Source: DATFPK01 sp035264885
GTDB taxonomy: Bacteria > Actinomycetota > Thermoleophilia > Solirubrobacterales > 70-9
Length of the DNA: 41,819 nt
Assembly: GCA_035264885.1 (NCBI GenBank)
Contig: DATFPK010000119.1
Location: 1 to 41,819, forward strand
Direction: 5' to 3'
Shown: in pieces, positions 34,768-41,819 of the stretch
Position numbering within the stretch: position 1 is the first letter of the stretch
How the letters are laid out: each line of letters opens with the position of its first letter
Translations under genes and position numbers: made by a program
The notes under the pieces: generated by a model
What the model was told of the DNA's origin: nothing
What the model saw: the letters and a program-made list of their open reading frames with translations, nothing else
Databases searched by the model: none

Positions 34768-36110
34768 TGGCCGAAGACCTGGTCATGCCGCGCCTCTCGG
34801 ACTCGATGGAGGAGGGCACGGTCCTGAAGTGGCTGAAGTCGGTGGGCGACGAGGTCTCGGTCGGCGACGAGCTGGTCGAGATCGAGACCGACAAGGCGAA
34901 CATGGTCTACGAGTCCGACGCCGCCGGGACCTTGGTCGAGATCGTCGCTGACGAGGGCGCCACGCTGCCGATCGGCGAGGTGATCGCGCGGGTCGGGGAG
35001 GAGGGGGAGGCGCCGAGTGGCGGCGACGGCGGAGCCCCTGAGAAGGAGAAGGAAGAACCCGAGGACGAGAAGTCGGCGGATGAGGCCGAGTCGGAGGAAT
35101 CCGCTCCGAAAGCGCAGTCTTCCGTCGCGGAAACCTCCGACTCGGCCCCTCAGGACGACTCCCAGGACGACTCCCCCCCACCCCAGCCCGCAGCGGAAAG
35201 CGACGGGAAGGGCGATGGCAGGGTCAAGGCGTCGCCGATTGCCCGGCGGATCGCCAAGGAGAACAGCCTCGATCTACAAGCTGTTCAGGGATCTGGCCCT
35301 GGTGGCCGCATAGTCAAGGCCGATGTCGAGAAGGCGGCCGAGGAGGGGCCGCCGGCCGAGGCTGCGCCCGAAAAGGCTGCGGCCCCCACGGCCGGGCCCG
35401 GTGACGCCGAGAAGGCCAAGGGCGAGGTCGAACATCACGACCTGACCAAGCTGCAGGCGGCGGTGGCGCGGCGGATGTCCGAGTCCAAGGCGACCGCGCC
35501 GCATTTCTACCTCAACGCCGAGATCGACATGAGCCGCGCGGTCGAGGCGCGCACGCGCCTGAAGGAGTCCTCACCGGAGGGAGGCGTGTTGCCCTCCTAC
35601 AACGACATGGTCGTCAAGGCCTGTGCCCTGGCGCTTCGCGAATTCCCCCGGGCGAACGGCGCCTACCGCGACGGGCGGTTCGAGCTCTACTCGCGTGTGA
35701 ACGTCGGCGTCGCGGTCGCCGCCCAGGATGCGCTCGTCGTCCCCACCGTCTTCGACGCCGACCGCAAGGGCCTGCGCCAGATCGCCGAGGAGGTCAGGGG
35801 CCTCGCCGGCAAGGTTCGCGACGGCAAGATCACCCCGCCCGAGCTTTCCGGCGGCACGTTCGCGGTGTCCAACCTCGGCATGTACGGGATCGACAGCTTC
35901 GCGGCGGTGATCAACCCGCCCCAGGCGGCGATCCTGGCGGTCGGTGCGATCAACGAGAAGCCGGTCGTTCGCGACGGCGAAATCACGTCCGCTCACCTGA
36001 TGGCGGTCACCCTCGCCTGCGACCACCGGATCCTCTATGGCGCCGACGGCGCCGAGTTCCTCAGCCGGATCCGCTCGCTGCTCGAAGAGCCACTGTCGCT
36101 CGCCCTCTAG
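34767..36110 (+). CDS. pdhC: Dihydrolipoamide acetyltransferase E2 (PDH)
   Basis: 447 aa: one lipoyl domain (1-80) with Lys43 in EIETDKANM, an acidic/Ser-Pro linker (81-150), a peripheral-subunit-binding domain (about 152-190, KASPIARRIAKENSLD), a second linker, and the acyltransferase core (220-447) with SNLGMYGIDSFAAVINPPQAAILAVG, typical of PDH E2. The active-site motif reads DHRILYGADGAEF: His420 is kept but the usual Asp four residues later is Tyr424, a variant I recall from cyanobacterial and plastid E2. Core trimers build the complex scaffold. Confidence 0.95.
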   Translation: MAEDLVMPRLSDSMEEGTVLKWLKSVGDEVSVGDELVEIETDKANMVYESDAAGTLVEIVADEGATLPIGEVIARVGEEGEAPSGGDGGAPEKEKEEPEDEKSADEAESEESAPKAQSSVAETSDSAPQDDSQDDSPPPQPAAESDGKGDGRVKASPIARRIAKENSLDLQAVQGSGPGGRIVKADVEKAAEEGPPAEAAPEKAAAPTAGPGDAEKAKGEVEHHDLTKLQAAVARRMSESKATAPHFYLNAEIDMSRAVEARTRLKESSPEGGVLPSYNDMVVKACALALREFPRANGAYRDGRFELYSRVNVGVAVAAQDALVVPTVFDADRKGLRQIAEEVRGLAGKVRDGKITPPELSGGTFAVSNLGMYGIDSFAAVINPPQAAILAVGAINEKPVVRDGEITSAHLMAVTLACDHRILYGADGAEFLSRIRSLLEEPLSLAL

Positions 36111-36146
36111 CCGCCCTGCGCACAGACGCCGGACTGGACGAACTTC

Positions 36147-36163
36147 TTGCCGCCAGGCGGCAA
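36147..36163. promoter_or_regulatory. 17-bp palindrome between the PDH and second operon
   Basis: TTGCCGCCAGGCGGCAA, perfect dyad about the central A, 36 nt after the E2 stop and about 48 bp upstream of the next -10 hexamer. It could be a terminator stem (7 bp, CAG loop, no U-tract) or a regulator operator. Confidence 0.45.
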
Positions 36164-36211
36164 CAACCTCGTCCGCAACGGGAGATGCGGTTAGAGGGCC
36201 GTGGGCGGGGG

Positions 36212-36217
36212 TATGAT
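36212..36217 (+). promoter_or_regulatory. -10 hexamer of the branched-chain dehydrogenase operon
   Basis: TATGAT, 5 of 6 to consensus. No convincing -35 is seen. Transcription from about 36224 gives a leader of about 132 nt, far longer than others in this window. Confidence 0.5.
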
Positions 36218-36223
36218 CCGATC

Positions 36224-36355
36224 AGCACATAGGGAGAAGGGGTGATCCCCCCGATCCCTTCGCCGTAGGCGCGGCCACCCGGAGATCCCGGAGCCGCGAC
36301 AACGCGGCCCGGTGGAGGCGATCCCGAACCCGGGCCAGGACCGAGAGGCGGAGAT
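36224..36355 (+). promoter_or_regulatory. Structured 5' leader with a possible 8-codon leader peptide
   Basis: GGGAG (36232-36236) stands 5 nt before GTG 36242, which opens a reading frame for M-I-P-P-I-P-S-P and a TAG stop at 36266-36268. Downstream stems include GCCGCG/CGCGGC (36293-36298, 36303-36308, loop ACAA) and CCCG/CGGG (36323-36326, 36331-36334), with GGCCC/GGGCC as a competing pairing. GAAGGG/CCCTTC (36236-36241, 36256-36261) overlaps the peptide. The main ribosome site GGCGGAG precedes ATG 36356. It may be an attenuator or an unrecognised riboswitch. Confidence 0.35.
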
Positions 36356-37501
36356 ATGACGCTCAGCGAAGCGAGCGCAGCGAGCGATGCCGCGCTGCCC
36401 GCCGAGCCTGGACTGCTGACCCGCGAGGACCGCGCCCGGCTGTTCCGGTTCATGGTGATGATGCGCGCCGCCGAAGAGCGCGGCCTGGGGCTCTACAAGC
36501 AGGGCAAGGTCCCCGGCTCCTTCTACGACGGCTGCGGCCAGGAGGCGATCTCCGTGGGGGCGGCGTATGCCCTCGCGCCCCGCGACCGCCTCTGCATCCT
36601 GCACCGCGACCTCGGCGCCCACTTCGTCCGCGGCGTCACCCCCGACCGCTACCTGGCCAACTACATGGGGCGGGCCGCCGGGGTCACCGGCGGCAAGGAC
36701 GGCAACATGCACTTCGGCGACCGCCGCCTCGGCTGCGTCGGCATGGTCTCGATGCTCCCCGACATGGCGCTGGTGACGACCGGCATGGCTCTCGCCTTCA
36801 AGATGCGTCGCGAGCCGCGCATCGCGATGACATTCTTCGGCGAGGGGTCGACCGCGAACGGCCAGTGGCACGAGGCGATGAACTTCGCCGGGATCCACCG
36901 GCTCCCGGCCATCTTCATCCTCGAGAACAACCAGTTCGCCTACTCGACGCCGAACCGCCTGGAGTTCGCCAACGACCCGCTCGAGCATGCTCGGGTCTAC
37001 GGCTTCCCCGGCATCCGGGTCGATGGCAACTCTGTGGAGGAGGTCTTCGAGGCCGCCCATGCCGCCGCCGAGCGGGCCCGGGCCGGCGAAGGCCCGATGC
37101 TGATCGAGGCCGTGACCATGCGGATGCACGGCCACGGCGCCCACGACGACATGTCCTACGTCCCGGCCGGGATGCACGAGGAGTGGGCCGGGCGTGATCC
37201 GATCGGCCGCTACGCCCGCCGGCTGACCGGCGAGCACGGGTTCGAGACCGGGGAGATCGACTCGATCCGCGAGGCGGTATACGCCTACGTCGCCGAGTGT
37301 GCGCAGAAGGCGCTGGCCTCACCGATGCCGGACCCCGAAGAGGCAACCGGCGGGGTCTTCGCCGACTCGTGGGAGCCGCTCGGCGACGGCGAGGCCCCGT
37401 GGTCTCGCTGGTCGCGCGACGCCCCCTCCCCCAACGGCCACGCGAACGGCAACGGCAACGGCTCCGCAGCGCGGCTGCCGGCGACCGGGAGGGCCGCCTG
37501 A
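36356..37501 (+). CDS. 2-oxo acid dehydrogenase E1 alpha (branched-chain type likely)
   Basis: 381 aa. GSFYDGCGQEAISVGAAYAL, LHRDLGAHFVRGVTPDRYL, GGKDGNMHFGD, ThDP motif GEG (162-164) to NN (191-192), and a HGHGAHDDMSYVP loop with the paired Asp of branched-chain E1 alpha. GEG replaces the commoner GDG. An Asn/Gly-rich low-complexity tail (about 360-381) ends the protein. Likely forms E1 with the next gene for oxidative decarboxylation of branched 2-oxo acids; acetoin or another 2-oxo acid remains possible. Stop overlaps the next ATG (TGATG). Confidence 0.88.
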   Translation: MTLSEASAASDAALPAEPGLLTREDRARLFRFMVMMRAAEERGLGLYKQGKVPGSFYDGCGQEAISVGAAYALAPRDRLCILHRDLGAHFVRGVTPDRYLANYMGRAAGVTGGKDGNMHFGDRRLGCVGMVSMLPDMALVTTGMALAFKMRREPRIAMTFFGEGSTANGQWHEAMNFAGIHRLPAIFILENNQFAYSTPNRLEFANDPLEHARVYGFPGIRVDGNSVEEVFEAAHAAAERARAGEGPMLIEAVTMRMHGHGAHDDMSYVPAGMHEEWAGRDPIGRYARRLTGEHGFETGEIDSIREAVYAYVAECAQKALASPMPDPEEATGGVFADSWEPLGDGEAPWSRWSRDAPSPNGHANGNGNGSAARLPATGRAA

Positions 37502-38466
37502 TGGGGGAGCTCACCTACCTCGAGGCGATCTCCGACGGCCTGCGTGCAGAGATGCGGCGCGACGAGTCCGTGTTCTGCCTCGGCGAGGACATCGGTGCCT
37601 TCGGGGGCGCCTTCAAGGTCACCGACGGCTTCGCCGAGGAATTCGGTGCCGACCGCGTCCTCGACACGCCGCTGGCCGAGAACATGATCATCGGCGCCGC
37701 GACCGGCGCCGCGATCGAAGGGATGCGGCCGGTCTGCGAGATGCAGTTCGCCGACTTCATCTCCTGCGGGTTCGACCAGCTCGTCAACGTCGCCGCGAAG
37801 CTCCACTACCGCCAGGGCGTCGCCGTGCCGATGGTCGTGCGGCTCCCGTCCGGAGGCGGCTTCTCCGGCGGCCCCTTCCATTCGCAGAACCCCGAGGCCT
37901 GGTTCATCCAGGCCCCCGGCCTCAAGGTCGTCGCGCCGGCCACGGCGGCCGACGCCAAGGGCCTCCTGGCGAGCGCCATCCGTGACCCCAATCCCGTCTG
38001 CTACCTGGAGCACAAGGGGCTCTATCGCCACATCCGCGGCGAGGTCCCCGCAGGCGAGCACACCGTGCCGCTCGGGGAGGCGCGGATCGCCCGCGAGGGG
38101 TCGGAGATGACCGTGATCGCCTACGGGTCCGCGGTGCACCTGGCGGTCCAGGCGGCCGCCGAGCTGGACGAGGACATCGAGGTCCTCGACCTCCGCACCC
38201 TCTGCCCGCTCGACCGAGACGCGATCCTCGCCAGCGCGCGGAAGACCGGCAAGGTCCTGGTGGCGCACGAGGCCACGCAGTCGTGCGGCGTGGGAGCGGA
38301 GGTCGCGGCGCTGGTGGCGGCGGAGGCGTTCGAGCACCTCGACGCCCCGGTACGCCGTCTCACCGCGCCGGACGTCCCGATCCCGTTCAGCCCGCCGCTC
38401 GAGCAGGCGGTCCTGCCCCAGCCCGGCGACATGAAGGAGGCGTGTCGTGAGCTCCTCGCCTACTGA
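37501..38466 (+). CDS. Branched-chain 2-oxo acid dehydrogenase E1 beta
   Basis: 321 aa from ATG 37501; an open frame further upstream is the shadow of E1 alpha. ECLGEDIG-like region (VFCLGEDIGAFGGAFKVTDG), EMQFADFISCGFDQLVN, RLPSGGGFSGGPFHSQNPEAW, IQAPGLKVVAPATAADAKGLL and CYLEHKGLYR. The QFADF/FDQLVN/HSQNPEA and KGLYR features match BCKDH E1 beta better than PDH E1 beta, and differ clearly from the copy at 33778. The last 20 bases overlap the E2 start. Confidence 0.92.
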   Translation: MGELTYLEAISDGLRAEMRRDESVFCLGEDIGAFGGAFKVTDGFAEEFGADRVLDTPLAENMIIGAATGAAIEGMRPVCEMQFADFISCGFDQLVNVAAKLHYRQGVAVPMVVRLPSGGGFSGGPFHSQNPEAWFIQAPGLKVVAPATAADAKGLLASAIRDPNPVCYLEHKGLYRHIRGEVPAGEHTVPLGEARIAREGSEMTVIAYGSAVHLAVQAAAELDEDIEVLDLRTLCPLDRDAILASARKTGKVLVAHEATQSCGVGAEVAALVAAEAFEHLDAPVRRLTAPDVPIPFSPPLEQAVLPQPGDMKEACRELLAY

Positions 38467-39733
38467 GACGAGCATCGACGTCGTGATGCCCCAGATGGGG
38501 ATCTCGGTCGCCGACGGGACGATCCTCGAGTGGCGAAAGCGGCCCGGCGACTGGGTCGAAACCGACGAGACCGTCTGCGACGTGTCGACGGACAAGGTCG
38601 ACGTCGAGATCCCCTCGCCCGCCTCCGGCCGGCTGACCGAGATCCTGGTCGAATCCGGCGAGACCGTCGCCATCGGCACCGTGCTGGCGAAGCTCGACAC
38701 GGCAGCTCAGCCGGGTCGGGCGCATCCCGAGGAGGCGCGACCCGAGAAGCCCGCCGACCAGGACGGCGCCGCAACCTCCGAGTGCGACCGGTCATCCTTC
38801 TACTCGCCGGTGGTGCGCCGGATCGCCACCGAGCACGGCGTCAACCTCCAAAGCGTCGAGGGCAGCGGAATCGGCGGCCGCATTCGCAAGAGCGACGTCC
38901 TCGCCCATGTCAAGCGCGGCCGCGGCAAGACCGGCGGCAACGGGAAAACACTCCATATGGACTCCCCCTACCGGCCCGATCCACAGCCCGAGCCAGTTGA
39001 GGATGCGGTCGAGACCGCGCCGGCCACTGCTCCCAGCGCCCCCGGCGCGCAGCGGCGCGAGCCGATGTCGCCGATGCGGGCGCAGATCGCCCGGCACATG
39101 GTCGAGAGCCGGCGGGCCGCCGCCCACTGCACCACCATCGTCGAGGCCGACTTCTCGGCGGTCGCGGCACGACGGGCCGAGCGCCGTGACGCCATGCGAC
39201 GCCGCGGAGTCAACCTGACCTACCTCGCGTTCGTCGCCGCTGCGACGGTCGAGGCACTCGCACATCATCCGGCGCTGAACGCCTCGGTGGAGGACGAGGA
39301 GATCGTCTACCACGAGGACGTCAACCTCGGCATCGCCGTGGCCCTCGAGGACGGCCTGATCGTGCCGGTGATCCACCAGGCCCAGCGGCTCAGCGTCGAA
39401 GGGATCGCGGCGGCGATCGGCGACGTCGCCCAGCGGGCGAGGGAGCGGCGCCTGACGCCGGACGACGTCCAGGGCGGGACGTTCACGATCACCAACCCCG
39501 GCCAGTTCGGCGCCGTCCTCGCGACGCCGATCATCAACCAGCCGCAGGTCGCCATCCTCGACCTTGAGGCGGTGGTCAAGCGACCGGTGGTGGTCGACGA
39601 CGAGACCGACGCGATCGCGGTACGGCCGATGTCCTACCTCTGCATGTCCTGGGACCACCGGGCCCTCGACGGCGCCGAGGCCGCTCGCTTCCTGGCCCGG
39701 GTGCGCGAGTCGATCGAGGCGGGCGCGGCATGA
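38447..39733 (+). CDS. 2-oxo acid dehydrogenase E2 (branched-chain operon)
   Basis: 428 aa from GTG 38447, with AAGGAGG 6 nt upstream inside the previous gene. One lipoyl domain (Lys50 in VSTDKVDVE), Pro/Glu-rich linker, subunit-binding domain (about 118-155, YSPVVRRIATEHGVNL), then the acyltransferase core with TITNPGQFGAVLATPIINQPQVAIL and the canonical catalytic DHRALDG (His404, Asp408). The core looks closer to 2-oxoglutarate/branched-chain E2 than to the PDH E2 at 34767. The stop overlaps the amino-acid dehydrogenase start (ATGA). Confidence 0.93.
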   Translation: MSSSPTETSIDVVMPQMGISVADGTILEWRKRPGDWVETDETVCDVSTDKVDVEIPSPASGRLTEILVESGETVAIGTVLAKLDTAAQPGRAHPEEARPEKPADQDGAATSECDRSSFYSPVVRRIATEHGVNLQSVEGSGIGGRIRKSDVLAHVKRGRGKTGGNGKTLHMDSPYRPDPQPEPVEDAVETAPATAPSAPGAQRREPMSPMRAQIARHMVESRRAAAHCTTIVEADFSAVAARRAERRDAMRRRGVNLTYLAFVAAATVEALAHHPALNASVEDEEIVYHEDVNLGIAVALEDGLIVPVIHQAQRLSVEGIAAAIGDVAQRARERRLTPDDVQGGTFTITNPGQFGAVLATPIINQPQVAILDLEAVVKRPVVVDDETDAIAVRPMSYLCMSWDHRALDGAEAARFLARVRESIEAGAA

Positions 39734-40779
39734 GCCCGCGCGACTTCGAGACCGTGGAGCTCACCCGCGGTGCCCGCAGCGGCGCGACGATGGCGATCGC
39801 CGTCCACTCGACCCGGCTGGGCCCCGCGCTCGGCGGCGCCCGCCTCTGGCGCTATCCCGGCGAGGACGCCGTGCGGCTCGACGCGATGCGCCTGGCGATG
39901 GCGATGACCAGCAAAGCCGCCGCCGCCGGTCTGGCGCTCGGGGGCGGGAAGGGGGCGATCGCCTGGCCCGGCGAGGAGCCGCCGCGGGGCGAGGAGCGGC
40001 GCGCCGTGCTGCTCGACTTCGCCGATGCGGTCGAGGGGCTCGGTGGCCGCTACGTGACCGCCGAGGACGTCGGGACCTGCGCCGCCGACATGGTGATGAT
40101 CCGCGAGCGGACGAGCCACGTCGTCGGCCTGCCCGAGGAGCTGGGCGGCACCGGCGATCCCAGTCCGGCGACGGCGCGCGGCGTCCTCGCCGCGATCGCG
40201 GCGAGTCTCGAGCAGCGCTTCGACGATCCCTCGACGGTCGGCCGGCGGGTCTGCCTGATCGGCGCGGGCCATGTGGGGACCCACCTGGCGCACATGCTGG
40301 CCGAAGCCGGCGCCGACCTGGTCATCTCAGACGTCGATCCCACCCGGCGGGACCTTGCGACCGAGCTCGATGCCGGCTGGACCGACCCAGAGGCGGCGCC
40401 ATTCGAACCGTGCGACGTTCTCGCGCCGTGCGCGCTCGGCGGCGTCGTCGACTCCCCTACCGCCACGAGGCTCCGCTGCGCGATCGTCTGCGGGGCGGCG
40501 AACAACGTCCTCACCGGTGACGCCGCGGCGGACGTCCTGCAGGCGCGAGGAATCCTCTACGCGCCCGACTTCATCGCCAACGCCGGCGGCCTGATCAGCG
40601 TCTACGCCGAGCTGCGAGGCCTCGACCGCGAGGAGGTGCTCGCACTCGCCGACGGGATCGGCGGGACCCTGCGCGACGTGTACGCGACGAGCACCGAGGA
40701 GCAGATCACGCCGCTCGCGGCGGCACAGCGCATCGCCGCCGGCCGGCTCGCCCTCGCGCCCGCGAGCGCGGCGGCCTAG
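39730..40779 (+). CDS. Leucine/valine dehydrogenase (Glu/Leu/Phe/Val dehydrogenase family)
   Basis: Reversible NAD-dependent oxidative deamination of branched-chain amino acids. 349 aa: LGPALGGARLWRYP, substrate/catalytic lysines Lys62 (MTSKAAAAGL) and Lys74 (GGGKGAI), GRYVTAEDVGT, Rossmann GAGHVGTHLAHMLAEAGA, APCALGG, IVCGAANNVL and IANAGGLISVYAE. The size matches Leu/Val/Phe dehydrogenases rather than the larger Glu enzymes. ATGA overlap with E2 makes it the fourth gene of the operon; its 2-oxo acid products are the substrates expected for the encoded complex. Confidence 0.93.
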   Translation: MSPRDFETVELTRGARSGATMAIAVHSTRLGPALGGARLWRYPGEDAVRLDAMRLAMAMTSKAAAAGLALGGGKGAIAWPGEEPPRGEERRAVLLDFADAVEGLGGRYVTAEDVGTCAADMVMIRERTSHVVGLPEELGGTGDPSPATARGVLAAIAASLEQRFDDPSTVGRRVCLIGAGHVGTHLAHMLAEAGADLVISDVDPTRRDLATELDAGWTDPEAAPFEPCDVLAPCALGGVVDSPTATRLRCAIVCGAANNVLTGDAAADVLQARGILYAPDFIANAGGLISVYAELRGLDREEVLALADGIGGTLRDVYATSTEEQITPLAAAQRIAAGRLALAPASAAA

Positions 40780-40782
40780 GCT
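40777..40782 (+). promoter_or_regulatory. -10-like hexamer of lipB overlapping a stop codon
   Basis: TAGGCT followed by exactly 6 nt (TCGAGG) and ATG 40789. Its TAG is the stop codon of the preceding dehydrogenase gene. Confidence 0.45.
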
Positions 40783-40788
40783 TCGAGG

Positions 40789-41571
40789 ATGAGCGCCGTG
40801 AGCCGTCCGCTCTGGGTAATCCGGCTCGGCACCGTTCCCTACGAGGATGGCCGCCGGGTCCAGGAGGAGCTGGCGGAGGCCCGCCGCGGCGAACGGGTCG
40901 AGGACGTCCTTTTGCTGCTCGAGCACCACCCCGTCTACACGCGCGGTCGCCGCTCGCAGCCGGCCGAGCTGCCGATGGGCGAGGAGTGGTACCGCCTCCA
41001 GGGGATCGAGGTGGCGGAGACCGACCGCGGCGGCCGGGTCACCTACCACGGGCCCGGCCAACTCGTCGCCTATCCCGTCGTCTCGCTGCGGCCCATGGGG
41101 GACGACGTCCACCTCTACGTCCGCCGGATGGAGGAGGCCATGATCGCGGCGCTCGGCGACCATGGGGTGGGGGCCGGCACGATCGCCGGCCTGACCGGCG
41201 TCTGGACCGCCGGCGGCCAACCGCCTCCGGAGGACGCCGACGCCGGGAGCGTGGCGGCCGACGTCGCCGCCGGTGCCCTCCGCAAGATCGGCTCGATCGG
41301 CGTCCACGTCAGCCGCGGAGTCACCACCCACGGCCTCGCGATCAACGTCAACAACGACCTGCAGCCGTTCGAATGGATCGTTCCCTGCGGCATCGACGGC
41401 TGCCGGATGACCTCACTCACCCGCGAGCTCGGGGCCGAGCAGGATCTGGCCGCGTTCGCGACGACCCTCGCTCACCGCTTCGCTGAGTCCTGCGGCTGGT
41501 CCCCCGAGGAGCGCGAGGCCGGCGATCTGGCCGCGATGCCGGCGCCGGGGGCGGGCGCCACGCCGGGGTAA
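40789..41571 (+). CDS. lipB: Lipoyl (octanoyl) transferase LipB
   Basis: Transfers octanoate from acyl carrier protein to E2 and GcvH lysines. 260 aa: EHHPVYTRGRR, RGGRVTYHGPGQLVAYPVV, Lys166 in RKIGSIGVHVSRGVTTHGLA and the acyl-thioester Cys200 in IVPCGIDGC, followed by MTSL. An approximately 22-residue Pro/Asp/Ala-rich insertion (about 144-165, between GVWT and RKIGSIG) lies directly before the catalytic Lys. Placed between lipoylated-enzyme operons and lipA. Confidence 0.96.
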   Translation: MSAVSRPLWVIRLGTVPYEDGRRVQEELAEARRGERVEDVLLLLEHHPVYTRGRRSQPAELPMGEEWYRLQGIEVAETDRGGRVTYHGPGQLVAYPVVSLRPMGDDVHLYVRRMEEAMIAALGDHGVGAGTIAGLTGVWTAGGQPPPEDADAGSVAADVAAGALRKIGSIGVHVSRGVTTHGLAINVNNDLQPFEWIVPCGIDGCRMTSLTRELGAEQDLAAFATTLAHRFAESCGWSPEEREAGDLAAMPAPGAGATPG

Positions 41572-41574
41572 CGT
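41569..41574 (+). promoter_or_regulatory. -10-like hexamer of lipA overlapping the lipB stop
   Basis: TAACGT followed by exactly 6 nt (AGAGCC) and ATG 41581; its TAA is the lipB stop codon. Confidence 0.45.
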
Positions 41575-41580
41575 AGAGCC

Positions 41581-41819
41581 ATGGAACCGGCGGCCACCCA
41601 GCGGATCCACGTCACGCGCTCCCGCGCCAAGCCGGGCGGGGCCGCGGCGGACGGCGCCGAGGCCGTCCCCTTCCGGGAGCGCAAGCCCCCGTGGCTCAAG
41701 GTCCCGGCACCGGGTGGTCCGACCTACCGGCGGCTCAAGACGGCGATCGCCGAGGACAACCTCCACACCGTCTGCGAGGAGGCCAACTGCCCCAACGTCG
41801 GCGAGTGCTGGGAGCGCGG
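41581..41819 (+). CDS. lipA: Lipoyl synthase LipA, N-terminal part (partial)
   Basis: Radical-SAM enzyme that inserts two sulfurs into octanoyl groups. 79 codons are in the window. After a 35-residue leader come RKPPWLKVPAPGGPTYRRLK and TVCEEANCPNVGECW, whose Cys65, Cys70 and Cys76 (C-x4-C-x5-C) bind the auxiliary [4Fe-4S] cluster that is the sulfur donor. The radical-SAM CxxxCxxC motif lies beyond the window end. Confidence 0.96.
   Translation, partial: MEPAATQRIHVTRSRAKPGGAAADGAEAVPFRERKPPWLKVPAPGGPTYRRLKTAIAEDNLHTVCEEANCPNVGECWER

Noticed and set aside
36213..36245. 10-codon frame starting at ATG 36213 as a leader peptide
   Set aside because: Its ATG lies inside the TATGAT -10 hexamer, so it would not be in the transcript if that promoter is right.
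36224..36355. Leader as a ydaO (c-di-AMP) or cobalamin riboswitch
   Set aside because: Isolated pieces (GGGGTGATC, CCGTAGG, CCCGAACCCGG, GCCAGGA) resemble parts of these consensuses, but the 5' half and the required order are missing.

Overview
The window is 41.8 kb of very GC-rich, densely packed chromosomal DNA with housekeeping content. The gene set points to a deep-branching actinobacterium: GrpE-DnaJ-HspR with a separate ClpB, split PurS/PurQ/PurL, an LpqY/SugABC-like importer, abundant GTG/TTG starts and frequent ATGA, GTGA and TGATG overlaps. My best guess is the Thermoleophilia (Solirubrobacterales-like). That placement is an inference from gene content and protein style; no marker was aligned. 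I see no phage, transposon or CRISPR array.

Layout. (1) 1-4816: heat-shock block, end of grpE, dnaJ, hspR, a small membrane protein, clpB. (2) 5009-8542: a membrane-anchored protein and a three-domain peptidoglycan hydrolase, then a methyltransferase and a GYD protein. (3) 8568-16983: purine genes purD-purE-purB, an opposite-strand P450, then purC-purS-purQ-purL. (4) 17050-21332: a carbohydrate ABC importer. (5) 21339-26146: a ParB-fold protein on the minus strand, then purF-purN-purH. (6) 26175-29763: an HNH endonuclease, tRNA-Lys(UUU) and thiO-thiSG on the minus strand behind a TPP riboswitch, with divergent thiE. (7) 29756-41819: a lipoate-centred island with lpdA, a DsbA-like protein, a complete PDH E1a-E1b-E2 operon, a second branched-chain-type E1a-E1b-E2 operon ending in a Leu/Val dehydrogenase, then lipB and the start of lipA.

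How the genes work together. Ten purine proteins cover most of PRPP to IMP; purM and purK are not in the window. ThiO, ThiS-ThiG and ThiE make the thiazole and couple thiamine phosphate. The resulting thiamine diphosphate is the cofactor of the E1 enzymes encoded 3-9 kb away. LipB and LipA supply the lipoyl groups for both E2 proteins, and LpdA is the likely shared E3. The Leu/Val dehydrogenase would feed branched 2-oxo acids to the second complex.

Most interesting signals: a recurring -10-like hexamer exactly 6 nt before start codons, suggesting widespread leaderless transcription; a ThiS-ThiG fusion that buries the sulfur-carrier Gly-Gly; an approximately 110-residue acidic tail on PDH E1 alpha; a hydrolase joining two transglycosylase-like domains to a metallopeptidase-like domain; a structured leader with a possible Pro/Ile leader peptide before the branched-chain operon; a PurE lacking the usual active-site His with no purK nearby; and a compositionally odd HNH gene next to a tRNA.
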